A stretch of 64,000 nucleotides of DNA from Mesorhizobium sp. M00.F.Ca.ET.216.01.1.1 (GTDB lineage: Bacteria; Pseudomonadota; Alphaproteobacteria; Rhizobiales; Rhizobiaceae). The first letter of the stretch is position 1, and each line of letters starts with the position of its first letter. The translations under genes and the position numbers were made by a program. The notes beneath the pieces are model-generated. The model ran no database searches and was not told the origin of the DNA. It was given only the letters and a program-made list of their open reading frames with translations. The stretch spans positions 62,001 through 126,000 of the forward strand of contig NZ_SADR02000022.1 of NCBI RefSeq assembly GCF_004010325.2, written 5' to 3'. This document shows positions 9,453-17,463 of this stretch, in pieces.

Positions 9453-9484
9453 ACAGTCGCGACCGCGGGTGCAGTCGCGACTGT
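9453..9484 (-). terminator. Intercistronic hairpin between binding-protein and permease genes
   Basis: ACAGTCGCGAC at 9453-9463 pairs perfectly with GTCGCGACTGT at 9474-9484 around a 10-base loop, followed on the minus strand by a short TCTTTT tract. In sugar ABC operons, hairpins here protect the binding-protein mRNA or partly terminate, so that the binding protein is made in excess. That role is inferred. Confidence 0.55.
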
Positions 9485-9496
9485 TCCGATGGCGAT

Positions 9497-10429
9497 TTAT
9501 TTACCTGACAGGATCTTGTCGTAGACCCCGGCGGTGTCCTTTTCGTAGAGCGCGCCGGTGATCACGTTGAAGCCGGGCGGGATGCCGCTGGCGGCCATGT
9601 TGGCGAGCGAAAGCGCCACATAGCTGGTCGCCTGCGGGTCCTGCCATTGCCCGGCGTTGACGTAGCCGTTCAGCACCTCCTGCGTGGTGTCGAGCGAGTT
9701 GCCCCAGCCGACGACCGGTATTTCGCCCGGCTTGATGCCGACCTGGTCGAACACCCGCTTGATCGAGCCGGTCACCAGGTCGCCGAGGCCGATGATCGCC
9801 TTAACCTTGGCCTTGTTGGCGGTGAGATAGTCGACCATGCGGCTGATCACTTCGGCCTGGTCGAGCGTGGCTTCGGTGATCTCATAGGTGATGCCAAGCG
9901 GCTCGAAGACGCTCTTGATGCCTTCCTCTTCCTGGACGCCGTAGGTGGCGCCGGGCACTTCCACCGGCATCCAGACGAAATCGCCCTTCTTCACCAGGCC
10001 CTTGTCGACCAGATATTGCGCCCAGTGCTTGCCGAAGGTGACGTTGTCGCCGCCGACATAGGCGTTGAAGTTCGCCTTTGGATCGGGCGTGTTGAAATTG
10101 ATGATCGGGATATTTGCCGCGCGTGCTTCCTTGACGATCTCGACAAGGCTGCCCGGATCGGGACTGGTGGTGACGATGCCGTCGGTCTTGGCTGAGATGG
10201 CGGCGCGCACCGCCTCCTGCTGGGAGGCCACGTCGCCATTGTGGAACGAGGTGTTGACGGTATTGCCGGTGTCCTTCGCCCATTGCTTGGCGCCGGCGAG
10301 GAAGTAGGTCCAGACCGGATCGGCCGGGCCACCATGCGAAATCCAATAGAAGGTCTTGGCTTGTGCCGCCGCCGGAATGGCCAGCGCCACAATCAAGCCA
10401 AGTACAAGTAGTCTTAGCCTCGTCAGCAT
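9497..10429 (-). CDS. Sugar ABC transporter periplasmic substrate-binding protein
   Basis: A 310-residue type-I periplasmic binding protein (RbsB/FrcB-like). A signal peptide is clear: basic MLTRLRLL, a hydrophobic run, and AQA cleavage at about residue 24. The mature protein begins KTFYWISHG and keeps the two-lobed Rossmann pattern (DGIVTTSPDPG, PIINFNTPDP). The start at 10429 is chosen because GGGAGGA lies seven bases upstream and the signal peptide begins here; longer in-frame starts add unlikely basic sequence. The ribosome-binding site GGGAGGA is fully complementary to the UCCUCCC loops of the nearby small RNA. Confidence 0.95.
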   Translation of the reverse strand: MLTRLRLLVLGLIVALAIPAAAQAKTFYWISHGGPADPVWTYFLAGAKQWAKDTGNTVNTSFHNGDVASQQEAVRAAISAKTDGIVTTSPDPGSLVEIVKEARAANIPIINFNTPDPKANFNAYVGGDNVTFGKHWAQYLVDKGLVKKGDFVWMPVEVPGATYGVQEEEGIKSVFEPLGITYEITEATLDQAEVISRMVDYLTANKAKVKAIIGLGDLVTGSIKRVFDQVGIKPGEIPVVGWGNSLDTTQEVLNGYVNAGQWQDPQATSYVALSLANMAASGIPPGFNVITGALYEKDTAGVYDKILSGK

Positions 10430-10721
10430 TTGATTTCCTCCCATGTTGAAAACTGATCTCCACCTCCGGCGACGATCACGGTCAGGACCTTGATCGTATC
10501 CTCCTGCCAGCGCCGATCTGGGTACCCTCAGAGCAATCCCTTTTTCGACCGTTGGCAAGCCTCCATCAATCAGTGGACGTTGGCGCAAACTGCGGCGCCA
10601 TCAGTAATCCCATCAGATTGCATCAGTTTTCATGATATTTCCCGGCAAGCGGCCCCTCAACTTTGAATGCCGGGAACCCTGCATCTCTTGTGATAGGTGG
10701 GAATTGTTTTGGGATGAGAAG
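10430..10721. other. Intergenic region between FAH-family gene and ABC operon
   Basis: This 292-base gap carries the leader and probably the promoter of the substrate-binding-protein gene on the minus strand. No gene, terminator or convincing operator was found, so it is unclear whether the upstream FAH-family gene is cotranscribed with the transporter. Confidence 0.5.
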
Positions 10722-11879
10722 CTAGATGAGATCGGCCCTGGCGAGATCGCGCATCAGGTGGCTGGCGCCGTAGGTCCAGTGCGGGCAGTCGGGCGACAGC
10801 CGCACGCGATTGACCAGGGCGCCGAATTTTTCCGACGAGATGGTGACGATGTCGCCAACCTTGTGCGTGAAGCCCTTGCCTTTTTCACCGCGATCCTTCG
10901 ACGGCACGAACATCGTGCCGAGATAGAGCGCCAGCCCGTCGGGATATTGGTGGTGCGGCCCCATGGCGGCGGCGACCAGCTCTTCCGGCGAGCGGCTGAT
11001 CTCGGCCATCGAACTGGCGCCCTCCAGCGAGAACCCGTCCTCGCCCTCGACCTTCAGGCGCACGGTGGCCTGCTTCACGTCATTGATGGAAAAAGTCTCA
11101 TCGAACAGCCGGATGAAGGGGCCTAGCGAAGCCGAGGCATTGTTGTCCTTGGCCTTGCCGAGCAACAGTGCCGAGCGGCCTTCTACATCGCGCAGATTGA
11201 CGTCGTTGCCGAGCGTCGCGCCGATGATCCTGCCGCTGCTGGCGGCGATCACGGCGATCTCCGGCTCCGGATTGTTCCAGGTCGACACCGGATGCAGGCC
11301 GACATCGGCGCCGAAGCCGACCGAGGCCATCGGCTGGCATTTGGTGAAGATCTCGGCGTCGGGGCCGATACCGACTTCCAGATATTGCGACCAGGCGCCG
11401 CGCTGGATGAGCTTGGCCTTGATCTCCATCGCTTGCGGTGAACCCGGCTTGAGCTTCGACAAATCGTGGCCGATCAGCCCGGCAATGTCGGCACGAATGG
11501 CGTCTGCCTTCTCGGCCGAGCCGCGCGCCTGCTCCTCGATGACACGCTCGAGCAGGCTGACGACGAAGGTGACGCCCGACGCCTTGACCGCCTGCAGGTC
11601 GACCGGGGACAAAAGGTATGGCTTTCCCGGATCGCGCGCAGCCTGGAAACTGTTGGCGGCAATTGCGTCGAGCGAGCCGATCGGCTTGCCCTTGGCCGAG
11701 CGGACATGTCCTGCCGGATCCGGCAGCTCGCAAACATCGCGCACAGTCGGTGCCGTGCTCGACGTGATGTCGAAGACTTCGCCGTCGCGCACCGTGACCA
11801 CCAGCGGATGGGAAGCATCGCTTGTCCTGGCGCGGCCAAGAAAGAGGCCCTCGGCGGGCAAGAGTGTTGCGTTGGTCAT
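10722..11879 (-). CDS. Fumarylacetoacetate-hydrolase-family protein, probable 2-keto-3-deoxy-sugar-acid dehydratase
   Basis: A 385-residue member of the FAH superfamily. Its length and sequence resemble XylX-type 2-keto-3-deoxy-D-xylonate (or L-arabonate) dehydratases, which convert the keto-deoxy acid to alpha-ketoglutarate semialdehyde. The C-terminal FAH fold shows candidate metal-site segments (NNPEPEIAVI, GNDVNLRDVEGRS). The gene lies upstream of a sugar ABC importer on the same strand and is divergent from an aldehyde dehydrogenase, which fits a Weimberg-like oxidative pentose route. Plain FAH or another hydratase is possible; exact substrate is inferred from context. Confidence 0.8.
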   Translation of the reverse strand: MTNATLLPAEGLFLGRARTSDASHPLVVTVRDGEVFDITSSTAPTVRDVCELPDPAGHVRSAKGKPIGSLDAIAANSFQAARDPGKPYLLSPVDLQAVKASGVTFVVSLLERVIEEQARGSAEKADAIRADIAGLIGHDLSKLKPGSPQAMEIKAKLIQRGAWSQYLEVGIGPDAEIFTKCQPMASVGFGADVGLHPVSTWNNPEPEIAVIAASSGRIIGATLGNDVNLRDVEGRSALLLGKAKDNNASASLGPFIRLFDETFSINDVKQATVRLKVEGEDGFSLEGASSMAEISRSPEELVAAAMGPHHQYPDGLALYLGTMFVPSKDRGEKGKGFTHKVGDIVTISSEKFGALVNRVRLSPDCPHWTYGASHLMRDLARADLI

Positions 11880-12164
11880 GGCTTGCTATTCCCTGTTGTC
11901 CTGGTCCGGCTGCGGCGGTTACCCGGCGCGGCCAATGAATGATCGAAAGATGGGGCCTGCCCGTTCGGCACGGCACTTTCAACAAATTCCCGCCAAAGGT
12001 CTATCCCGCCTCCAAGGCAAGTTTTGTCAATCTGTCCGGGCGGTCTCGGCACCGCTGGATCCCGATCGATCTTGACGTGTCCCAATGGCGAGGTGGAAAC
12101 GCTCTTTCAAAATCATGAAATCGCCACTAGGATTTTCATTTGACCAAGCGCATGTAGGTGACCT

Positions 12165-12509
12165 TTGCTGCAGTCGCGCTATCGCTTGCGTTTTGCCGCC
12201 GGCGCCTTGCCGCTCGAAGCTACATCGGAGACTGGCGAGGCACCGGATGAAGGCGCGGTGCGCATCATCGGCGTGCGTCCGGAGGATCTTTTGGCGACGA
12301 CCGAGGCCACGGCTGGCACCGCACCGGTGCGGGTCGACAGCATCGTCTTTCACGGCCGCACGTTGCGCCTGCATGCGGAGCTGGGGCAGCAGGGCACACC
12401 GGTGGTGATCGACGCACCTCGTCAGGCCGAGGGTTTTCAATTCAGCGTCGGCGACGTGGCGCATATCAGCCTGCGCCGTGGCGCTAACTGCCCTATGCTG
12501 CCCAGCTAA
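12165..12509 (+). pseudogene. Remnant of an ABC transporter ATPase (C-terminal TOBE domain)
   Basis: About 114 codons resemble only the C-terminal TOBE/OB region of spermidine/putrescine-type ABC ATPases: IIGVRPEDLL starts the typical motif, and the end (VGDVAHISLRRG then a short hydrophobic tail) matches the family terminus. The nucleotide-binding domain is absent, and a TGA lies in frame just upstream at 12159, with no good start or ribosome-binding site. It ends 37 bases before the aldehyde dehydrogenase, so it probably marks a deleted transporter operon that once preceded that gene. A short expressed regulatory domain cannot be excluded. Confidence 0.5.
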
Positions 12510-12546
12510 TCTGATCCTGTCCCTTCCAGAAAAACCGGAGCATCCC

Positions 12547-14004
12547 ATGAGCAATCATCTGAATTTCTTCATCGACGGCGAATGGGTGGCCCCTGTGGTG
12601 CCGGCAACGCTGGATGTGATCGATCCGTCCACCGAAGAGGCATACACCAAGATCTCCGTCGGCTCGAAGGCGGATGTCGATCGCGCGGTGGCGGCGGCGA
12701 AGGCAGCCTTTCCGGCCTTCTCGCAGACCAGTAAGGCCGAGCGCCTGAAGCTGCTGAAACGTATCCTCGAAGTCTACAACGAGCGCTACGAGGACATCGC
12801 GCAGACCGTTTCCCAAGAGATGGGCGCGCCGATCACCTGGGCCCGCGAGGCGCAGGCTTGGGCGGGCAGGGCGCATATGGAGGCCACCATCAAGGCGCTG
12901 GAGGACTATGAGTTCAGCGAGAAGCGCAGCACCACCATGGTGGTCAAGGAGCCGATCGGCGTCTGCGCGCTGATCACGCCGTGGAACTGGCCGCTCAACC
13001 AGATCGTCTGCAAGGTGGCGCCGGCGATCGCCGCCGGCTGCACCGTTGTCTTGAAGCCCTCCGAGATCGCGCCGATCAGCGGCATTGTCTTTTCTGAGGT
13101 GATGCAGGCAGCCGGCACGCCGAAGGGTGTCTACAACATGGTCAATGGCACCGGCCCCGATGTCGGCCAGGTCATGGCGGGCCATCCCGATGTCGATATG
13201 GTCTCGTTCACCGGCTCGACCCGGGCCGGCATCATCGTCGCCAAGACGGCGGCCGAGACGGTCAAGCGCGTCGCGCAGGAGCTTGGCGGCAAGTCGGCCA
13301 ACATCGTGCTTCCCGATGCCGATTTCGAGGCGGCCGTGCGCCGGGGCGTCAACGCCTGTTTCGGCAACAGTGGCCAGTCCTGCGATGCGCCGACGCGCAT
13401 GCTGGTGCCGGCTGCCCGTCACGACGAGGCGCTGACGATCGCCAGGAGGGCGGCCGAAGCGCACAAGGTGGGCGATCCGCGCTCAGAAGACACCAAGCTC
13501 GGGCCGGTGGTCAGCAATATTCAGTTCGACAAGATCCAGCGCCTGATCGAGGCCGGCATCGCCGAAGGCGCGACGCTGGTCACCGGCGGCCCCGGCCGGC
13601 CGGAGCACCTCAACCGTGGTTATTATGTGCGGCCGACGGTCTTCGGCCACGTCACGCCCGGCATGACAATCGAAAAGGAAGAGATTTTCGGGCCGGTGCT
13701 CTCCGTCATCTCCTATGAGGACGACGACGATGCGGTGAAGATCGCCAACGATACCGTCTACGGCCTCGCCGCCTACGTGCAATCCAAGGATATCGACCAT
13801 GCGCGGAAAATCGCCGGGCGTCTGCGCGCCGGGCAGATCTCGATCAACTATCCAGAGTGGGACACGTTCGCGCCCTTTGGCGGCTACAAGCAGTCCGGCA
13901 ACGGCCGCGAATATGCCGACTGGGCGATCCACGATTTCCTCGAAGTGAAGGGCATTATCGGTTACGGGCCTAACTCTCCGGAAATTCCCAAGCTTGGACA
14001 GTAA
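12547..14004 (+). CDS. NAD(P)-dependent aldehyde dehydrogenase
   Basis: A 485-residue aldehyde dehydrogenase that oxidises an aldehyde to the acid. The nucleotide-binding ITPWNWPL stretch, the catalytic Glu in ELGGKSANIV, and the nucleophilic Cys in FGNSGQSCDAPT are all present, as is EEIFGPVLS near the C-terminus. The ATG at 12547 has GGAG upstream; the longer frame to 12478 lies in the ABC remnant. Beside a FAH-family dehydratase it may be the alpha-ketoglutarate semialdehyde dehydrogenase of oxidative pentose breakdown, but the enzyme family is broad and the substrate is inferred only from neighbours. Confidence 0.93.
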   Translation: MSNHLNFFIDGEWVAPVVPATLDVIDPSTEEAYTKISVGSKADVDRAVAAAKAAFPAFSQTSKAERLKLLKRILEVYNERYEDIAQTVSQEMGAPITWAREAQAWAGRAHMEATIKALEDYEFSEKRSTTMVVKEPIGVCALITPWNWPLNQIVCKVAPAIAAGCTVVLKPSEIAPISGIVFSEVMQAAGTPKGVYNMVNGTGPDVGQVMAGHPDVDMVSFTGSTRAGIIVAKTAAETVKRVAQELGGKSANIVLPDADFEAAVRRGVNACFGNSGQSCDAPTRMLVPAARHDEALTIARRAAEAHKVGDPRSEDTKLGPVVSNIQFDKIQRLIEAGIAEGATLVTGGPGRPEHLNRGYYVRPTVFGHVTPGMTIEKEEIFGPVLSVISYEDDDDAVKIANDTVYGLAAYVQSKDIDHARKIAGRLRAGQISINYPEWDTFAPFGGYKQSGNGREYADWAIHDFLEVKGIIGYGPNSPEIPKLGQ

Positions 14005-14023
14005 GCGCCGTAATAGGTGGTTT

Positions 14024-14058
14024 GCGAGCGCTGGTTGCTTCCAGGCATCAGCGCTCGC
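14024..14058 (+). terminator. Terminator after the aldehyde dehydrogenase
   Basis: GCGAGCGCTG (14024-14033) pairs perfectly with CAGCGCTCGC (14049-14058), and the downstream sequence is T-rich (CGTTCTTGCTTGATTTGTTCCCTTTTTG). It begins 20 bases after the stop codon. Confidence 0.7.
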
Positions 14059-14264
14059 CTCGTTCTTGCTTGATTTGTTCCCTTTTTGTTCTCGCGGCGA
14101 TATATGGTTGACATGGGATAGGAATATCCCTTTCAAGCCGGCCTTGAATGCATGATTGTTTGATCACGCTATCAGTTTCGATGGTCATCGTTTTGAAATT
14201 GCACAATTTTTTTGATGGTGAGAATGGGAACGAAAAGGGTTCCAATTAAGTAATGGATTGCGTT

Positions 14265-14296
14265 TATTGCGGTTGTTGCGGATATTGCGGTTGTTG
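14265..14296 (+). promoter_or_regulatory. Direct repeats upstream of the antitoxin gene, candidate autoregulatory operator
   Basis: TATTGCGGTTGTTG occurs twice (14265-14278 and 14283-14296) with an 18-bp period, followed by a second pair, TCGAGAT at 14299-14305 and 14312-14318. They lie 20-70 bases before the antitoxin start, where type II antitoxins commonly bind their own promoter. That role is inferred. Confidence 0.4.
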
Positions 14297-14336
14297 ATTC
14301 GAGATGCTATATCGAGATCACACAAAGGAAATCAAC

Positions 14337-14783
14337 ATGACCACGCTGTTGGAACGACCGATCTTGCCATCGGCCGACGATGCCGAATTGGCTGCACAGG
14401 CCAGCCGCCAGCTTTCGCGTGCCAAACACGAAGGTGCAGAACTGCGCGTTCAAGTGGATGGTGGCGAGGTGCTTCGGCTTCCCAAGGCCGTGAGTGAGTT
14501 GCTGTACCACCTGCTAACTGAGATGGCGCAGGGGAATGCCGTTACGCTAGTCCCAATCCATGCGGAGCTGACAACGCAAGAGGCTGCTGATTATCTGAAT
14601 GTCTCTCGCCCGTACCTAATTCGCTTGCTTGAGGAGGGTAAGGTGAAGTTCAACATGGTTGGAACCCATAGGCGCATCAAGTTTGGCGACTTAGAAGCCT
14701 TCCGTAAGTCTAATGAGGATGAGCGAAAGCGCGTAATGGATGACTTGGCCGCCCAAGCCCAGGAATTGGGGATGGGCTATTAA
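14337..14783 (+). CDS. Antitoxin with excisionase-like helix-turn-helix, partner of a PIN toxin
   Basis: A 148-residue DNA-binding protein. The MerR/excisionase-type helix-turn-helix is clear at about residues 78-104 (LTTQEAADYLNVSRPYLIRLL), followed by GTHRRIKFGDLEAF, the typical wing of this family. The N-terminal half is the variable region and the C-terminal helix (from about 128) probably contacts the toxin. The ATG at 14337 is preceded by AAAGGA at 14324-14329. The PIN-domain reading frame begins around its stop codon, giving a standard antitoxin-toxin pair. Composition is less GC-rich than neighbouring genes, consistent with transfer. Confidence 0.85.
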   Translation: MTTLLERPILPSADDAELAAQASRQLSRAKHEGAELRVQVDGGEVLRLPKAVSELLYHLLTEMAQGNAVTLVPIHAELTTQEAADYLNVSRPYLIRLLEEGKVKFNMVGTHRRIKFGDLEAFRKSNEDERKRVMDDLAAQAQELGMGY

Positions 14784-15355
14784 GAAGTCTAGCTACACGG
14801 CGCTAATTGACGCTTGTGCACTTTACCCGGCCCCGCTGCGTGATTTCCTCGTGGAACTCGCAGCGGGAAGGTTTATTCCGCGCTAAATGGACGGAACAGA
14901 TCCATGGTGAGTGGATCAGGAACGTCTTGGAAAATCGTCCCGACCTAACATTAGCTCAACTCACCCGCACCAAAGACCTCATGAACCGCGCGATTTTGGA
15001 TTGCGAGATTCAAGGCTTTGAAGAACTCATGGCTGGCCTAAGTCTTCCCGACAAAGGCGATCACCATGTCCTGGCCGCCGCAATCCATGGCAGCTGCGAC
15101 GCGATTGTGACCTTCAATCTGAAGGATTTCCCCGCGGACTACCTCGCAAAATACCAACTTGAGGTAATTCATCCCGACGACTTCATATTTCACCAATTCG
15201 GGCCTAACACCGCCGCTGTACTCGTTGCCGCTCAAAGATGCCGAGCGCGCCTGAAAAACCCGCCCAGAACCGCCGAAGAGTACCTAGATACCTTAGAAAA
15301 GCAGGGTTTGCCCAAAACGGTTGCCGAACTCAGAAAATATGCGGCTGTGATCTAA
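14779..15355 (+). pseudogene. Frameshifted PIN-domain toxin (VapC-like ribonuclease)
   Basis: Two reading frames together make one PIN-domain toxin. The first (from about 14779 to the TAA at 14884) reads KKSSYTALIDACALYPAPLR, including the first catalytic Asp. The second, from about 14867 to 15355, continues with GLFRAKWTEQIHGEW and carries the later acidic residues (EQIHGE, DKGDHH, FNLKDFP). Removing one G from the GGG at 14865-14867 restores a single frame. No ATG exists at the expected start; only TTG (14767) or ATT (14779) is in frame. A start after the lesion (14807) would lack the first catalytic Asp. So the toxin is probably dead beside an intact antitoxin, unless the indel is a sequencing error. 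Confidence 0.8.
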
Positions 15356-15435
15356 TCCTTCCGCTCTCGCTGGCGGCGCACCAATTCCTTTATCTGCTCG
15401 GCCGTCAATTTCAGCGCACGGGCGGCTAAACGAGC

Positions 15436-15457
15436 GGGCGGGGAGTGATCCCCGCCC
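15436..15457 (+). terminator. GC-rich hairpin after the toxin remnant
   Basis: GGGCGGGG (15436-15443) pairs perfectly with CCCCGCCC (15450-15457) around a 6-base loop. No T run follows, so termination is uncertain. The rest of the 274-base gap to 15629 shows no supported gene. Confidence 0.35.
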
Positions 15458-15629
15458 AAACTCTATCTTATGGCACGCGGTCGCGAAATAGCCCGCCACG
15501 TGCGGTTCAAGATGGACCATACAAAGGCTCCAGTCCCCGGTAACAACCAGTCCGGGTCTGGCCGCTCCCAAACGGAAGGGCCACGACGATTCCGTGGCCG
15601 CCATGTAAACGCGAGCAGGTGCCGCCGCC

Positions 15630-16115
15630 TCAGATCGTCTTGACATATACCGCAAGCTGATCGAGCACCGTGCCCCAACCTGCGTAAAAGCCCATCTCCT
15701 CATGGCTCTTGCGTGTCGCTTCATCCCGGTGGATGGCGGTCGCGGTGTAGCGCGTCGCCTTACCTTCCGGCTGCAGTGCTATGACCGCGGTCAGGAACGG
15801 ATCCGTCGACGGGCGATAGCCGGGCAGCAGCGCATCGGTCCACACCAGCAGCTCATTGGGGATGATCTCGAGGTAGCAGCAACGCCTGTCGTTGACCTCC
15901 TTGCCGTCCGGCGATTGCATGCGGGTCCTGAACAGGCCGCCGGGGCGCAGGTCGATCTCGCACTCGGTGATTACCCAGGGCGCTGGCGTGAACCATTGGC
16001 GGACATGCTCGGGCTTCGTCCAGGCGGTCCAGACCAGTTCTCGCGGCGCCTCGATGACGCGTTCGATGACGAGATCCAGTTTCGGGTCGGGCTTGAACAG
16101 CGGGGCCACATTCAT
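15630..16115 (-). CDS. SRPBCC / AHSA1 domain protein
   Basis: A 161-residue START-like hydrophobic-cavity protein of the AHSA1/YndB group. Signature stretches are VIERVIEAPRELVWTAWTKPEHVRQWF at the N-terminus and a C-terminal amphipathic helix (GWGTVLDQLAVYV). It probably binds a small lipophilic ligand. Its ATG overlaps the stop codon of the upstream ArsR-type regulator (ATGA), so the two are translationally coupled. This ArsR-SRPBCC pairing is common in bacteria, with the regulator controlling the pair. Ligand unknown. Confidence 0.9.
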   Translation of the reverse strand: MNVAPLFKPDPKLDLVIERVIEAPRELVWTAWTKPEHVRQWFTPAPWVITECEIDLRPGGLFRTRMQSPDGKEVNDRRCCYLEIIPNELLVWTDALLPGYRPSTDPFLTAVIALQPEGKATRYTATAIHRDEATRKSHEEMGFYAGWGTVLDQLAVYVKTI

Positions 16116-16468
16116 GTGTTTCTCTCCTTGAGTTTCAGGACATAGTCGTCGAACTGGTCGAGGCGGCGTTCCCAAAGCGCGCGCTGCTCGGCCAGCCAGT
16201 TTTCCGCAAGCTTCAGTGACTCAGGCGCAAGCCGATAAGTTCTCACGCGCCCGGTCTTTTCGGAGCGCACCAGCCCGCAGCCTTCCAGAACCTTCAGATG
16301 TTCGACGAAGGAGGGCAGGGCCATGTCGAACGGCTGGGCAAGCTCGCTGACCGAGGCAGGACTTCTGTTCAGCCGCTCCACCACACGCCTGCGTGTCGGG
16401 TCGGCGAGAGCGCGGAAGATGCCGTCGATCGGTGGGGCGCCGCGTGTTGCAGTCTGCAGGCTTGTCAT
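16112..16468 (-). CDS. ArsR family transcriptional regulator
   Basis: A 118-residue winged-helix regulator. The core (GIFRALADPTRRRVVERLNRS, then SVSELAQPFDMALPSFVEHLKVLEGCGLV) matches ArsR-type repressors, but the metal-binding cysteines of ArsR/SmtB are absent, so it likely senses something other than a metal. The ATG at 16468 was chosen because AAGGAA precedes it and the longer frame to 16702 runs through the divergent promoter. It overlaps the SRPBCC gene by four bases and faces yffB across a promoter region. Confidence 0.92.
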   Translation of the reverse strand: MTSLQTATRGAPPIDGIFRALADPTRRRVVERLNRSPASVSELAQPFDMALPSFVEHLKVLEGCGLVRSEKTGRVRTYRLAPESLKLAENWLAEQRALWERRLDQFDDYVLKLKERNT

Positions 16469-16646
16469 GGCCCATTCCTTCTTCACGGCCACTGCACGCG
16501 GCCAAGATGGTTCGGTATACTTAGGGAAATTCCTTAGTATTGGCAAGCCCCAAAAATTGGGATGCCAGCGGGGCCGCTGGCAAAGTGACGAGCGCGGTTT
16601 TAGGCTGCGGTCAGATTCGAATACGATCAGTCCGAGGGACCCCGTT

Positions 16647-17000
16647 TTGACGATCACGATGTACGGCATCACCAACTGCGACACGATCAAGAAGGCGCGC
16701 ACCTGGCTGGAAAGCCACGATGTCGCCTACCAGTTCCATGACTACCGGGTCGAAGGTCTGGACGCGGATCGGCTGAATGGCTGGTCCGGCAAGGTCGGGT
16801 GGGAAATCCTGCTCAACAAGGCGAGCACAACGTTTCGCGAATTGCCGGACAAGGACAAGCTGAGCCTCGACGAGAACAAGGCTAAGGCGCTGATGCTGGC
16901 CAAGCCGACAATGATCAAGCGGCCGGTGCTGGAACTTGGCGACCGCGTCCTCGTCGGGTTCAAGCCGGATGTTTATCAGCAGGCGGTGGGTGTGAAGTAG
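16647..17000 (+). CDS. yffB: ArsC/Spx-family protein YffB
   Basis: A 117-residue thioredoxin-fold protein closely resembling YffB: GITNCDTIKKA near the N-terminus holds the single Cys, HDYRVEGLD and GWEILLNKASTTFR follow, and MIKRPVLELGDRVLVGF is the C-terminal signature. YffB is related to arsenate reductase ArsC but is thought to act as a glutathione-dependent thiol reductase; arsenate reduction is not established. The TTG at 16647 is preferred because GAGGGA lies seven bases upstream; the internal ATG at 16659 is an alternative. Confidence 0.9.
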   Translation: MTITMYGITNCDTIKKARTWLESHDVAYQFHDYRVEGLDADRLNGWSGKVGWEILLNKASTTFRELPDKDKLSLDENKAKALMLAKPTMIKRPVLELGDRVLVGFKPDVYQQAVGVK

Positions 17001-17062
17001 CCGCGATCCAAAGGAGGCTTTTCACGCCTCTCCCTTCGTCATCCTTAGGCGGCGATGCCGCC

Positions 17063-17419
17063 TCAACCCATTCCCCGCAGATAATTCGCCAGCGCCACCG
17101 CATTATTATGCAACTCGTCATGAGCGCCGTAGAGCAGCGTCACCCGGCCTTTGCCGAGCAGGGCGCGCAACTGGCCGACCGCCTCGCCGTTGCTGTCCAG
17201 CTCGGCGCGATATCGTTGCTGGAATTCCGCCCAGCGCGCCGGCTCATGGCCGAACCATTTGCGCAATTCATCACTCGGCGCGATGTCCTTCAGCCATAGC
17301 GTCAGCGCAGCGTCATCTTTGCGGACGCCGCGCGGCCATACACGATCTACGAGTACTCGCTGCCCGTCGCTGGACGCGGGCGGCTCATAGACGCGCTTGA
17401 CCGCGATATCGAGCCCCAT
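17063..17419 (-). CDS. DUF488 family protein (YeaO-like)
   Basis: A 118-residue conserved protein. The family hallmarks are present: RVYEPPASSDGQRVLVDRVWPRGV near the N-terminus, WLKDIAPSDELRKWFGH in the middle, and GKGRVTLLYGAHDELHNNA near the end. The biochemical role of the family is unknown. The start at 17419 begins the conserved region; upstream in-frame sequence overlaps the intergenic gap. A GGCGGC-GAT-GCCGCC hairpin lies just past its stop (17048-17062). Confidence 0.88.
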   Translation of the reverse strand: MGLDIAVKRVYEPPASSDGQRVLVDRVWPRGVRKDDAALTLWLKDIAPSDELRKWFGHEPARWAEFQQRYRAELDSNGEAVGQLRALLGKGRVTLLYGAHDELHNNAVALANYLRGMG

Positions 17420-17463
17420 TGCCAACTCCGCATAGGCCGCATGACTACTTTGCCGGCGGCTCC

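Larger units (their letters stand above)
14005..14336. other. AT-rich intergenic region before the toxin-antitoxin module
   Basis: This 332-base gene-free stretch is clearly less GC-rich than its surroundings. It holds the aldehyde dehydrogenase terminator, a TTGACA box at 14108-14113 followed by the palindrome GGGATA-GGAA-TATCCC (14115-14130), and two sets of direct repeats just before the antitoxin. No protein-coding ORF is supported. The base composition suggests the toxin-antitoxin segment was acquired. Confidence 0.6.

Noticed and set aside
15356..15480. Short minus-strand frame with a charged helical look (ending ELVRRQRERKD)
   Set aside because: It has no start codon or ribosome-binding site and is bounded by a nearby stop; too little to support a gene.
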